The translations under genes were made by a program, and so were the position numbers. DNA of 64,000 nucleotides from CAZMNY01 sp964567745 (lineage in GTDB: Bacteria > Planctomycetota > Planctomycetia > Pirellulales > Pirellulaceae), in assembly GCA_964567745.1 (NCBI GenBank), contig CAZMNY010000017.1, positions 62,001 to 126,000 on the forward strand. Direction: 5' to 3'. The notes below the pieces were generated by a model. It was not told where the DNA came from. It saw nothing but the letters and a program-made list of their open reading frames with translations, and searched no databases. Every line of letters starts with the position of its first letter. Position 1 is the first letter of the stretch. Of this stretch, positions 1-9,486 are shown piece by piece.

Positions 1-2004
1 CCCGCAGGCCTGTTTGAAGCAATCTGTCCTGTGGTGGATAATGAAGCATCTCGATACCAGTTCCGAGTTGCAGATCAGCAAGGATCGGTTGAGACAATCC
101 ACGACCCCTATTCGTTTCCGACTATGACCACTGAATACGATTTACACCTGTTCGCCGAGGGCTCTCACGAACAAGCCTACGAATTTCAAGGGGCCCACAT
201 TCGCACTGTTGATGGCGTTACGGGCGTCAATTTTTGCGTCTGGGCGCCGAACGCCCAAAGCGTCAGCATTGTCGGTGACTTCAATGGGTGGGACGAACGT
301 CGCCACGCGATGACCAAATCGGTCCCGTCCGGCGTCTGGGAATTATTCATTCCCGAGCTGCGCGCCGGTGCGATATACAAATATCGAATGGTGGACGCTA
401 ATGGTCGACGAGTCGATAAGTCGGACCCGTACGCGTTCGCGGCTGAGCTGCCGCCTTGCACCGCCTCGATCGTGACCGATCTGAATCGTTTCCAATGGCG
501 AGACGAGGATTGGCTGAGTCGACGAGCGGAGCAGAACCCGCTCGAACAACCGATGTCGGTCTACGAGGTCCACCTGGGCAGTTGGCGCCGGCAGGACGAC
601 CGCGTACACGGCTGGATGAACTACCGCGAGCTGGCCCACCAACTGGTCGACTATTGTCGCGAAATGGGGTTCACCCATATCGAGCTCATGCCTGTCTCGG
701 AGCATCCGTTTACCGGCAGCTGGGGCTATCAGACTGTCGGCTATTTTGCCGCCACAAGTCGCTACGGCACGCCCGAAGATTTCATGTACTTCGTCAATCA
801 CTGCCACGAGAACGCCATCGGCGTGATTCTCGACTGGGTGCCGGCCCACTTTCCTCGAGACGAGCACGGCCTAGCCAAATTTGATGGAACGTCGCTCTAT
901 GAGCACTCCGATCCCCGCCAAGGCGAGCACCCGGACTGGGGCACTCTCATCTTCAACTACGGCCGCGACGAAGTTCGCAGCTTCTTGATTTCGAATGCCC
1001 TGTTCTGGCTCGATAAATACCACATCGACGGTTTGCGAGTCGATGCGGTCGCTTCAATGCTCTACTTGGACTACAGCCGTGAAGACGGCGGTTGGATTCC
1101 CAATCGGTACGGCGGACGCGAAAACCTGGAAGCGATCACGCTGCTCAAGCAGTTCAATGAGCGAGCCCACGCTTCGTTCCCGGGCGTGCTGACGATTGCT
1201 GAAGAGTCGACGAGCTGGGGCGGCGTCTCCCATCCGACTTACTGCGGCGGACTGGGATTCAGCTTCAAATGGAATATGGGCTGGATGAATGATACTCGCG
1301 ACTACATGCAACATGACGCGATTTTTCGCCAGCACCACCACGACGAACTGACGTTCAGTTTGATCTACGCGTTCAGCGAGAATTTCATGTTGCCGTTGTC
1401 CCATGACGAAGTGGTGCACGGCAAACGCTCGCTGCTCGACCAAATGCCGGGCGACCTGTGGCAGAAGTTCGCCAACTTGCGTTTGCTTTACAGCTACATG
1501 TGGACGCATCCCGGCAAGAAACTACTGTTCATGGGCGGCGAGCTGGCCCAGTGGAATGAGTGGAGCCACGAGGGCGAGCTGCAATGGGACTTGTTGCAAT
1601 GGGACACGCACGCCGGCATCCGACGACTTGTCGCCGATTTGAATTCTCTCTACCGTCGCGAGCCGGCATTGCATCAACTCGATCACGACAACGAAGGGTT
1701 CGAGTGGATTGATTGTCTCAGCCGCGAGGACAGCGTGCTTTCCTACGTGCGAAAGTCGCGTGACGGCCAAAGGCTGATCGTCTGTTGCAATTTTACGCCT
1801 GTGCCGCGCTACGATTTTTCGATCGGAACGCCGCATCTCGGCTGGCACGAGGAAATCTTCAACAGCGACTCCGAGCACTACGGCGGATCGAACTTAGGGA
1901 ACCATCCCGGCGCCCAATCCGTCGAGCACGAGCACCATGGCCGACCATTTCGGATCAACGTGAACTTGCCGCCGCTGGGCGTGGCCGTGTTCAAGTGCGG
2001 TTAG
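1..2004 (+). CDS. glgB: 1,4-alpha-glucan branching enzyme GlgB, 5' end cut by window
   Basis: GlgB (GH13) moves alpha-1,4 chains to alpha-1,6 branch points in cytoplasmic glycogen synthesis. The frame is open from base 1: the first codons read PAGLFEA and run into the GTG at 31, matching the end of the N-terminal GlgB module, so the gene starts upstream of the window and the GTG is not the true start. Counting base 1 as codon 1, 667 residues are visible. They include the second N-terminal CBM48-like module (WAPNAQSVSIVGDFNGW), the nucleophile region GLRVDAVAS (Asp348), the acid/base TIAEEST (Glu401) and PLSHDEVVHGK (His468-Asp469). The C-terminal beta domain is complete. It converges on the next gene with 12 bp between stop codons. 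The family call is very secure. Confidence 0.96.
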   Translation, partial: PAGLFEAICPVVDNEASRYQFRVADQQGSVETIHDPYSFPTMTTEYDLHLFAEGSHEQAYEFQGAHIRTVDGVTGVNFCVWAPNAQSVSIVGDFNGWDERRHAMTKSVPSGVWELFIPELRAGAIYKYRMVDANGRRVDKSDPYAFAAELPPCTASIVTDLNRFQWRDEDWLSRRAEQNPLEQPMSVYEVHLGSWRRQDDRVHGWMNYRELAHQLVDYCREMGFTHIELMPVSEHPFTGSWGYQTVGYFAATSRYGTPEDFMYFVNHCHENAIGVILDWVPAHFPRDEHGLAKFDGTSLYEHSDPRQGEHPDWGTLIFNYGRDEVRSFLISNALFWLDKYHIDGLRVDAVASMLYLDYSREDGGWIPNRYGGRENLEAITLLKQFNERAHASFPGVLTIAEESTSWGGVSHPTYCGGLGFSFKWNMGWMNDTRDYMQHDAIFRQHHHDELTFSLIYAFSENFMLPLSHDEVVHGKRSLLDQMPGDLWQKFANLRLLYSYMWTHPGKKLLFMGGELAQWNEWSHEGELQWDLLQWDTHAGIRRLVADLNSLYRREPALHQLDHDNEGFEWIDCLSREDSVLSYVRKSRDGQRLIVCCNFTPVPRYDFSIGTPHLGWHEEIFNSDSEHYGGSNLGNHPGAQSVEHEHHGRPFRINVNLPPLGVAVFKCG

Positions 2005-2016
2005 ACGAACTTGGCC

Positions 2017-4635
2017 TTAGTTCGGGTCTCGCCAACGAACGTTGAGTTCTTCCTCAAGGTCTTGCAGCCACTCTGCAATGACTCGCTGGCGATCCATGCT
2101 CGAAAGAACGAGTTCCGTGTTGGTCGGGCCAGTCGTCATGAATCGGCTGCGAAGCGATTCGTTGTTGGGGAAGTGGCTTTCCACTCGCACCACAAACACT
2201 TCGGTCTTGGGCTGATTTGGCGCGATGCCAGTGCTGCCTGGCTCGATCGCGAAGACCGATTCCATGAACGTTTGTCCGGCAACGACAGTCTCCGTTGTTT
2301 CGTCGCCATCTTCATTGGTTGTGGGCAGTTGCACGGTTCCGAGACGCGGCATGCCCTGGTTGTTCTGACCAAACATGCCACGCGCCGAGCCGACGGTAAG
2401 CCATGAAAACGGCATCGGCCGAACAACTTGTTTTGCTTGGTCTTCGGTGAGCGATTCAGCCAACGGTTTATCCTTGGCTTCGTTCGCCGTTTCCTGCATC
2501 GCTTTGGCGGCTTCCTCGGCGAGACCGTATGCTTGATTCAATTTCCACGCTGTCACCACGTCATCGCGAACCTCTTTGAATGCAGGAGTTCGCGCGTCCT
2601 TTATCTTCGTTCGCCAGTAGATGAATGTCGTGTCACTCAACTGTCCGCCAATCTTGGCGGTCGAGTAAAGCGGTACGCCGTCGCCGTAGGCGGTTTGAGC
2701 GAACGTGATTTGTTGAAAGTTATTGTTCGCGAAACTGAACGTCATCGCTTTGCCGATGTCGGTGTCCGCGATCTCGACGATGTCACTCAGATGAGTCACT
2801 TCGTGCGAAAAACCTTTGTCTTTTATTTTGACGTCGCCATTAATTTCTTCGACGATGCCTTCGAGGTCGAGCTCTGCTGGCCTGGTCGAATCAATTTTGA
2901 GTTTTGTCAGATCCAACTCAGGATTATCGGCGACGTATTGGTTGATCGCCCGAGAACCACCGACCTTAAACTGAGCTTGAACGTCCTTGGGCAGCAGATC
3001 TCGATTTTCCGAAAACGCGTCGACGACCGCAGCTTGGTGCCGAGACAAAGCGTTTCCGTATTTGCGAATTGCTTGTTCAACTCGGCTGACACCGGCGTCC
3101 AACTTGGCCTGCGCGCCAGGTCGAGCCAACGAACGCGCGATGGAATCCTTTACCTCTTCCAATGAGCGAATTCGTTCGACGGGCGCTGTGGGATCGACTT
3201 TCGGCTCATCCCCCGTCGCCTTGTCGGTACCAGTCTTGTCGGCGGCAGCTTTGTCCGCAGCGGCTTTATCGGTAGCCGTCTTGTCAGCAGCAGCCTTGTC
3301 CGCAGCAGCCTTGTCCGCAGCAGTTTTGTCAGCAGCAGCTTTGTCCGTAGCAGCTTTGTCCGTAGCAGCTTTGTCGCTCGTCGCCTGATCCGCTTCGGGC
3401 TTTTCGGTCTTGTCGGAAGCAGCTTTTTCAGTCGGCGCATTTTCCTTTTTTTCCGCCGCTGGCTTGTCATCCTCCGGCTTGGTTTCGTTATCGGCCTTGG
3501 GCGGATCTTGGCATTCACCCTCGTCCTTGGCCGGTTCCGCTGGCTTTTTCGCCGGCGGAGTTTCGGCCGGTTTTGTTTCAGCCGGTTTTGTTTCAGCCGG
3601 TTTCGTTTCAGCCGGCTTCGTTTCAGCCGGCTTGGTTTCGGCTGGCTTGGTTTCGGCTGGTTTGTCACCACCCTTTGACTCGTCGGGCTTTTCGTCTTTC
3701 TTCTCGCCGTCTTTCTTCTCGCCGTCCTCGTCCTTCTCTTCCTTTTCGCTGGGGAGCGGGTCGGTCGTTTTGTGTTGGCCGTCGGCGACTTGCTTTTCGT
3801 ATTCCTTTTGAATCTGCTCGTCGGTGACTGACTTCAGTTCTTCCTCGAGCAGTTTCTCAAATTCGACCTTAACATATTGAAAGGCGATCTTGTCACGAAT
3901 GCGAAACCCAGGATCGGGCGATTCTGGATTCGGAAATTGCTCTTTGCCGTCTTCGTACAATCTTGTCAGCTCCGCCTTGGTTGGCTTTTGCTTGACTTGA
4001 TAGAGAAAGTCTTCCGCTTTGAACCGGTAGACCTCGGTCACGGCTTGCTGGTTCAAGCGGACGTAGTATTGCCATGACTCGGCTGGCGTCGACGTTCGCA
4101 AGCCGGTTCCGGCCATTTCCTGCATGCGTCTGGCGAGCAACTCTTGCTTAAGTTGCTCAAACAGCATGTCTTCGGTTGCCTCACGGCCCGACTCACGGAG
4201 AAATTCGCGAAATTCCTGATCGGTCAATCCTTCGTCCGAGAGGCGATCGAGGTAATCGAGTACTGCTTCGTCACCGACGACAACTCCAAGTTTGGAGGCT
4301 TCTTCGGCGAGGATGATTCGCAATGCCAACTCGCGTTTGTCGGCCGCCGGTGTCAGCACGACGTCTTTCGGCTCGCCAGCGCGTTTACGTGTCGCATTGG
4401 CGACCCGTTGGACAAAATCCATAGCCATGCCGTGGCGGCGCTGGAGCAGGCGAAACTGTTTGTCGGTAATTGAGCGGTTTTTCCATGAGACAACAACGTT
4501 GTTGACGCCCTTGGGCGGGCCGGAAAACATCTTGTCGACAGAACTGCCAACAACAAAAACCAAGACGATAAAAACGCCGAAGACCGCGATGAGAGTTCGC
4601 TGGTGCCGGCGGAAGGCTGAAAGTGGATTCGACAT
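2017..4635 (-). CDS. SurA/PpiD-like membrane-anchored periplasmic folding protein with long low-complexity insert
   Basis: I start it at the ATG at 4635 (MSNPLSAFRRHQRT), giving 872 residues; the frame is open further upstream to 4899, but that stretch is Arg/Cys-rich and unlike a leader. A basic N-terminus is followed by one membrane helix (residues about 15-33, LIAVFGVFIVLVFVV), the layout of PpiD-type chaperones. A SurA_N-like helical region follows (VSWKNRSITDKQFRLLQ onward, to about residue 200). A charged region with PAETK repeats and DKAA/DKTA repeats spans roughly residues 280-475 and separates it from a C-terminal alpha/beta region that could be a degenerate parvulin fold. I see no clear PPIase active-site signature, so chaperone activity is more likely than prolyl isomerase activity. 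SurA/PpiD membership is inferred from topology and the N-terminal segment. No good Shine-Dalgarno precedes the start. Confidence 0.7.
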   Translation of the reverse strand: MSNPLSAFRRHQRTLIAVFGVFIVLVFVVGSSVDKMFSGPPKGVNNVVVSWKNRSITDKQFRLLQRRHGMAMDFVQRVANATRKRAGEPKDVVLTPAADKRELALRIILAEEASKLGVVVGDEAVLDYLDRLSDEGLTDQEFREFLRESGREATEDMLFEQLKQELLARRMQEMAGTGLRTSTPAESWQYYVRLNQQAVTEVYRFKAEDFLYQVKQKPTKAELTRLYEDGKEQFPNPESPDPGFRIRDKIAFQYVKVEFEKLLEEELKSVTDEQIQKEYEKQVADGQHKTTDPLPSEKEEKDEDGEKKDGEKKDEKPDESKGGDKPAETKPAETKPAETKPAETKPAETKPAETKPAETPPAKKPAEPAKDEGECQDPPKADNETKPEDDKPAAEKKENAPTEKAASDKTEKPEADQATSDKAATDKAATDKAAADKTAADKAAADKAAADKTATDKAAADKAAADKTGTDKATGDEPKVDPTAPVERIRSLEEVKDSIARSLARPGAQAKLDAGVSRVEQAIRKYGNALSRHQAAVVDAFSENRDLLPKDVQAQFKVGGSRAINQYVADNPELDLTKLKIDSTRPAELDLEGIVEEINGDVKIKDKGFSHEVTHLSDIVEIADTDIGKAMTFSFANNNFQQITFAQTAYGDGVPLYSTAKIGGQLSDTTFIYWRTKIKDARTPAFKEVRDDVVTAWKLNQAYGLAEEAAKAMQETANEAKDKPLAESLTEDQAKQVVRPMPFSWLTVGSARGMFGQNNQGMPRLGTVQLPTTNEDGDETTETVVAGQTFMESVFAIEPGSTGIAPNQPKTEVFVVRVESHFPNNESLRSRFMTTGPTNTELVLSSMDRQRVIAEWLQDLEEELNVRWRDPN
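3221..3663 (-). repeat. Two coding tandem-repeat tracts (DKAA-type and PAETK-type)
   Basis: Inside the SurA/PpiD-like gene, 3221-3390 encodes about a dozen 5-residue units of the form xDKxA (DKAAA, DKTAT and so on), and 3561-3663 encodes about seven 15-bp units giving PAETK. The units are nearly identical at the DNA level, which points to recent slippage expansion. The encoded peptide is highly charged and probably disordered, a linker between the membrane-proximal and distal domains. Confidence 0.9.
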
Positions 4636-5163
4636 CGTTTCGGGAGCTAAGACGACTTGACAGTGGAACGAATCCGGTATTAATGGATTCCCAACAAGCT
4701 CGTCATTCACCTCGGCGACGCTCACTCGGACTGTGACTTTCCACATTCCAGTGTGGGTTTCAGGCCAAATGGGCCTAGCCGCAACGGAATGAAGCAAGTC
4801 GGGAGCGATCGCTCGCAGGGCGAATAACGATCTTGCCGATTGTAGGGGTGATCGACGTAAATACAATCCCAAACAGGAGTGTCGTCCACTCGCTCGCACG
4901 ATGAGTCAGAAATCGCGCGGCCGGACAAAACGAAAACCAAACGGCCGAATCGGTCAGACCGAATGCAGCGGCCGTGCCAAGCGGAAGTTTGCGACTAACG
5001 CCGATGACCTTCGCGGGCTGATATTCAATGGCACCTAGTTTTCGCCATCGGAATCGGCTGATGGCCAGAAAACGACGAAAATAGGATTCCACGCCTCGGC
5101 TCGCCTGCGTTAGCCGACAGTTCCCAATCCACCGTTACTATTTCACTTACGAGCTTGTGACCT
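4636..5163. other. Divergent intergenic region between the PpiD-like gene and topA
   Basis: No convincing gene is seen in these 528 bp. One sigma70-like pair on the plus strand, TTGACA at 4657-4662 and TATTAA at 4678-4683 with a 15-bp spacer, is about 480 bp from topA and its short spacing makes it doubtful. Promoters for both divergent genes should lie here but none is clear. Confidence 0.4.
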
Positions 5164-7914
5164 ATGGCGAAGACCGAAAATAAGAAGTCACTTGTGATTG
5201 TGGAATCGCCGGCGAAAGCGCGGACCATTAGCCGCTTTCTCGGCCCCAAGTACACGGTGGAGGCCAGCATTGGCCACGTCCGCGATCTCCCAGAAGGCAA
5301 AAAGCAAGTTCCTGAGAAATACAAACAAGAGGACTGGGCCTATCTCGGCGTCAATGTCGAGGACAATTTCCAGCCGCTTTACATCGTCCCGCCAGGAAAA
5401 AAACAACAAGTCAGCAAACTCAAAGCACTGCTCAAGGAGTCGGACACTTTGTTGCTGGCGACGGACGAAGACCGCGAGGGAGAAGCGATCAGCTGGCACC
5501 TTTGCGAGCTGCTCAAGCCCAAAGTGCCAGTCAAGAGGTTGGTTTTTCACGAGATTACCGAAGAGGCGATTCGAGCTTCGATCGACAACCCCCGCGAAAT
5601 CGACCAAGGACTCGTTCGAGCCCAAGAAACTCGCCGGATCCTCGACCGACTCTACGGCTACGATCTCTCGTCGCTTCTCTGGCGAAAAATTGGCAAGGGC
5701 CTTTCGGCGGGCCGTGTTCAAAGCGTCGCGGTGAGAATGATTGTCAATCGCGAGCGCGAGCGAATGGCGTTTGTCCGGGCGACCTATTGGGATCTCGCCG
5801 GTCAGTTTGCGAGACTCGACGGCAACGAATTCAAAGCCGGTTTGGTTTCCGTCGACGGACGACGCATCCCCTCTGGAAATGACTTTGATCCCGACACCGG
5901 AAAGCTCAAGGACCCCAAACTGCTGTTACTCGATGAAGCCGGCGCGGCCAATCTCGTCGCTCGTCTCGAGAAGGCTTCCTTCAAAGTGGCGGCGCTCGAC
6001 GTCAAGCCGTTTACCGACAAGCCGAAGCCTCCGTTCACAACGAGTACGCTTCAGCAGCAGGCGAACATCAAGTTGGGCTTTACCGCGCGGCGAACAATGA
6101 ACGTCGCTCAGAGCCTCTACGAAAACGGTTACATCACCTACATGCGTACCGACTCGACGAACCTTGCGAGCGTGGCGATCGACGCCGCTCGCGAGTTGGT
6201 TCGCTCCGAGTACGGCCCCGAGTACTTGCCCAGCGCGCCTCGGAATTACTCGTCCAAAGTCAAGAACGCCCAAGAGGCGCACGAGGCGATCCGACCGGCT
6301 GGCCATCCTTTTGCACTGCCTGAGGCTTTGAAGAGCCAGTTGAATACCGACCAGTTCAAGCTGTTCGATATGATTTGGAAGCGGACCATCGCCAGCCAAA
6401 TGGAAAATGCTCGCGGGCGCCGCATTACGATCACGATTGAAGGCGACGGTGCGAAATTCAAGGTCAGCGGTAAGACCATCGATTTCCCCGGACACTTGCG
6501 AGCGTACGTCGAAGGGTCGGAGGATCCGGCGGCTCAATTGGCCGACAAAGAGACGGTGCTGCCGTCGGTCGAGGAAGGCGAAACAGTGACATGCCGCGAA
6601 CTCACGTCGGCGAGCCACACCACCAAGCCGCCGGCGCGATTCACCGAGGCTTCACTAACACGCCGCCTGGAAGAGCGAGGCATTGGGCGACCGAGTACTT
6701 ACGCCACGATCATCGATACGATCCTCAACCGCGAGTACGCTTTCAAGAAGGGGAGTGCGCTCGTTCCTTCGTGGCGAGCGTTTGCGGTTTCGCGGTTGAT
6801 GGAAGAGCATTTTGAGCGATTAGTTGATTACGAGTTTACGGCCGAGATGGAAAACCTGCTCGACTCGATCAGCCGCGGCGAAGCGGAACATGTCGAGTAC
6901 CTCAAGGGATTCTACTTGGGCGACGGCTCTCCAGGACTCAAACAGCAGATCGAAGAGAACCTCGAACGAATCGACGCTCGAGCCATCAGTCAATTCGAAA
7001 TCGGCACGCCAGAGGAAGGTGAAAACAAACAGACCGTCTACCTGCGAGTGGGGCGGTACGGTCCCTTCATCGAACAGGGAGAGCGTGACACCGAGAACCA
7101 CCGCAAGGCGAGCGTACCTGACGCGTTGCCGCCCGATGAACTCACGCTTCCGATCGCGCTGGAACTGCTCGAAAAATCCGAGAACGACGATGAGCCTTTG
7201 GGAGTCGATCCGGAGACGGGCGCGGAGGTCTTCGTCAAGACAGGGCGCTTCGGTCCGTACGTTCAGCTTGCAGCGCTAAGCGAAAAAGAGAAACCGAAGA
7301 ACGCTTCTCTGCTCAAGGGAATGGAAGCGGCCGATGTGAATCTTGAGGTCGCTTTGAGGCTGTTGTCGCTACCTCGCGAACTCGGTCCGCACCCGGAATC
7401 AGGCGAAGTCGTTATTGCTACAAACGGGCGCTATGGACCGTACGTCAAATGCGAGGCGGAAACGAGATCGCTACCGGCGGAAATGTCGCCGCTGGACGTC
7501 ACGATGGCTCAAGCGCTCGAGCTCTTGGCTCAACCAAAAACACGGCGAGGCCGGGCGGCGCCGAAGGAGCCACTCAAGGCGTTCGACAAAGTATCGCCGG
7601 TGACCGAGAACCCGGTAAAGATCCTCGACGGACGATACGGTCCGTACGCCACCGATGGCGAAACAAACGCGTCGCTTCCTCGCGACATTTCGCCCGACGA
7701 AATAACGTTCGAACAGTGCCTCGACCTCCTCGCGGTCCGTGCCGCCAAGGGCGGATCAAAGAAGAAAAAGAAAAAGAAGAAAAAGGCTGCGAAGAAAACC
7801 GCCAAGAAGAAGACGGCGAAGAAGAAAGCAGCCAAAAAGAAGACAGCCACAAAGAAGGCGGCCAGCGAAACGTCGACCGACGAGGCACCGCCAGAGAGCG
7901 ACGCTCCCTTCTAG
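5164..7914 (+). CDS. topA: DNA topoisomerase I (type IA)
   Basis: TopA relaxes negative supercoils through a 5'-phosphotyrosine intermediate. Of 916 residues, the TOPRIM domain is N-terminal (SLVIVESPAKA near residue 9; ATDEDREGEA near 100). The active-site segment ITYMRTDST places the catalytic Tyr at 326 and the conserved Arg at 328. HEAIRP lies just downstream. The C-terminal third has four copies of the R-[YF]-G-P-[YF] topoisomerase C-terminal repeat (near nt 7053, 7246, 7430 and 7632) and no four-Cys zinc ribbons. It ends in a Lys/Ala-rich tail of about 50 residues (starting near nt 7755) resembling histone H1 tails, probably a nonspecific DNA-binding extension. The ATG at 5164 is followed directly by conserved TOPRIM sequence, which fixes the start. 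Confidence 0.97.
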   Translation: MAKTENKKSLVIVESPAKARTISRFLGPKYTVEASIGHVRDLPEGKKQVPEKYKQEDWAYLGVNVEDNFQPLYIVPPGKKQQVSKLKALLKESDTLLLATDEDREGEAISWHLCELLKPKVPVKRLVFHEITEEAIRASIDNPREIDQGLVRAQETRRILDRLYGYDLSSLLWRKIGKGLSAGRVQSVAVRMIVNRERERMAFVRATYWDLAGQFARLDGNEFKAGLVSVDGRRIPSGNDFDPDTGKLKDPKLLLLDEAGAANLVARLEKASFKVAALDVKPFTDKPKPPFTTSTLQQQANIKLGFTARRTMNVAQSLYENGYITYMRTDSTNLASVAIDAARELVRSEYGPEYLPSAPRNYSSKVKNAQEAHEAIRPAGHPFALPEALKSQLNTDQFKLFDMIWKRTIASQMENARGRRITITIEGDGAKFKVSGKTIDFPGHLRAYVEGSEDPAAQLADKETVLPSVEEGETVTCRELTSASHTTKPPARFTEASLTRRLEERGIGRPSTYATIIDTILNREYAFKKGSALVPSWRAFAVSRLMEEHFERLVDYEFTAEMENLLDSISRGEAEHVEYLKGFYLGDGSPGLKQQIEENLERIDARAISQFEIGTPEEGENKQTVYLRVGRYGPFIEQGERDTENHRKASVPDALPPDELTLPIALELLEKSENDDEPLGVDPETGAEVFVKTGRFGPYVQLAALSEKEKPKNASLLKGMEAADVNLEVALRLLSLPRELGPHPESGEVVIATNGRYGPYVKCEAETRSLPAEMSPLDVTMAQALELLAQPKTRRGRAAPKEPLKAFDKVSPVTENPVKILDGRYGPYATDGETNASLPRDISPDEITFEQCLDLLAVRAAKGGSKKKKKKKKKAAKKTAKKKTAKKKAAKKKTATKKAASETSTDEAPPESDAPF

Positions 7915-8019
7915 TGCCGCGTCAACTCTAAAAATGGGGGTTGGCTTCGGCGTAACTTGACTTGGCGGCGTACGATACAAACACTGGGATCCTAATTCTT
8001 AGTGTTGACGCTGCACTAG
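7911..8019. repeat. Inverted-repeat (MITE-like) element overlapping the topA stop codon
   Basis: Arms at 7911-7931 and 7999-8019 are inverted repeats of 21 nt with two mismatches; the outer ends both read CTAG and the core is GTCAAC. The spacer is 67 bp. The topA TAG stop (7912-7914) lies inside the left arm. The geometry fits a small non-autonomous mobile element; no ORF lies inside. It could also fold as a long hairpin at the topA mRNA 3' end, but there is no T-tract. Confidence 0.6.
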
Positions 8020-8257
8020 TCTCAAGATGATGGTTAGCGAGAGGTGGCTCGCACCGGTCGGCCACGCGACAACGGCGTGAATTGGGTGACGTACTAAAAA
8101 CATCACTGGCAAGATGCGCAGGATGCCCCAGCCACGGTCGTGTGAAGTTCCAGCCTCTTGATTGCTTTTCTGTAGAATTTGTTCTCGTTCTCGCCAGAGC
8201 GTACAATCGCTCGCTTAGCCTCGAACGTCAACGACTAACTCTTCAGAGAGCCGAATC
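7915..8257. other. Intergenic region downstream of topA
   Basis: Apart from the inverted-repeat element at its left end, I see no gene, RNA or clear promoter in these 343 bp. Short ORFs on both strands have no recognisable product and no good ribosome-binding site. Confidence 0.5.
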
Positions 8258-9397
8258 ATGCCGAAGCCAACTGGGCGATCGCTGCCGTGTTTGTTGTCCC
8301 TATTGATCGCCGTTGTGACTTGCGGCTCGAACGCATTTGCGGGATCGATCCTCAAGTCAACTGAGTCGGGCGACCCAGGCGTTCGCTCGATTCAAGTGCT
8401 AAGCTTCGCCCCAGGCGGCGTGCTGCTGATTGGCGATGGAGCAAGCGGCCGAATCGTCGCGGTTGAGACCGGCGACACAAAGCAAGTCGCGCCGCTGAAA
8501 AAGCCGATAGCTCAATTTAAGAAGCAGTTGGCCGGCCGACTTGGTGCCCCGACCGCCAAGGGCGTTGAGATTATCGACATGGTCGTGAACCCGGCGTCGG
8601 GTCGAATCTATGTCGCGGCGCGTCGGCAAGCGGACAAGCAATACGTCATCGTCACGGTCGACGGCGATGGCGAGATTCGTCCGTTTCCGCTCGACAATGT
8701 TCGCCATGCAGAGATTGCTCTTTCTGCGGGCGACGTCAAAGTTTCGCGAGTCACCGACATTGCCTGGGCCGAAGACCGCATCATCGCCGCGGGGCGAAGC
8801 AACGAGACTTTCGCGTCCAAGATATTCAGCATTACGACTCCCATCGCCCATAACGCCGAGTCCAACTCGTATAGCGCCGAGACGTATCACGTCTCGCATC
8901 GACGGTGGGAAACCAAGGCGCCGATGAGCGTTGTGATTCCCTTTCGTGAAAACGGCCAGACGTTTGTCGTCGGCGCTTTCAGCTGCACGCCTGTTGTCAA
9001 ATATCCAATTGACTCGCTCAAGCCCGGCGCGCAAGTCAAAGGCTCGAGCGTCATGGAACTCGGATCAGGAAACCGTCCTATCGATATGTTCATCTACGAG
9101 AAAGACGGTAAGCCCTACGTACTGTCGAATACGTTTCGGTTTCATCACGAACGACGACCGTTTGGACCGAGCCCGTACTGGACGGTGAAGTTTCAGCAAA
9201 GCGTGCTCTCCGAAAACAAGGCAGTCAACGAAACTGCGTTGAAACGCCTCAAGGGATACGAACCGGCCACCGATCGCGTTGAGATGGTCGAGTCGTGGCA
9301 CGGCGTCATGCAGATGGATAAGCTCGGTGACAAGCAGGCGGCTGTGCTGCGTCAAACCGACAGCGGCATCGATCTGGAGGTCTTGCCGCTCCCGTAA
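8258..9397 (+). CDS. Secreted hypothetical protein, possible beta-propeller
   Basis: A Sec signal peptide is visible (basic MPKPTGRS, hydrophobic LLSLLIAVVTCG, cleavage near AFA at about residue 28). The mature part of roughly 350 residues has alternating strands with repeated phrases such as VLLIGDGASGRIVAVE, MVVNPASGRIYVAA and VTDIAWAEDRIIAAG, as in six- or seven-bladed propellers. No catalytic motif is recognised. It probably acts in the periplasm. ATG at 8258 is chosen because the signal peptide begins there. It lies 89 bp upstream of another secreted protein on the same strand, perhaps in one transcript. Function is unknown. Confidence 0.75.
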   Translation: MPKPTGRSLPCLLSLLIAVVTCGSNAFAGSILKSTESGDPGVRSIQVLSFAPGGVLLIGDGASGRIVAVETGDTKQVAPLKKPIAQFKKQLAGRLGAPTAKGVEIIDMVVNPASGRIYVAARRQADKQYVIVTVDGDGEIRPFPLDNVRHAEIALSAGDVKVSRVTDIAWAEDRIIAAGRSNETFASKIFSITTPIAHNAESNSYSAETYHVSHRRWETKAPMSVVIPFRENGQTFVVGAFSCTPVVKYPIDSLKPGAQVKGSSVMELGSGNRPIDMFIYEKDGKPYVLSNTFRFHHERRPFGPSPYWTVKFQQSVLSENKAVNETALKRLKGYEPATDRVEMVESWHGVMQMDKLGDKQAAVLRQTDSGIDLEVLPLP

Positions 9398-9486
9398 AAC
9401 GATGCTCGTCCGCACCCGTTTTAGACGCGCGGCGTTAGTTCAAGTCACTCGAGTTGGCACGGTCACAACACCGGCCCTAGATCGGT

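Noticed and set aside
4636..4899. Upstream extension of the SurA/PpiD-like gene to 4899
   Set aside because: The extension lacks leader features and conserved residues; the membrane anchor follows the ATG at 4635.
9398..9434. Hairpin TAAAACG...CGTTTTA after the 8258 gene as terminator
   Set aside because: AT-rich 7-bp stem with a long loop and no T-tract; too weak to call.
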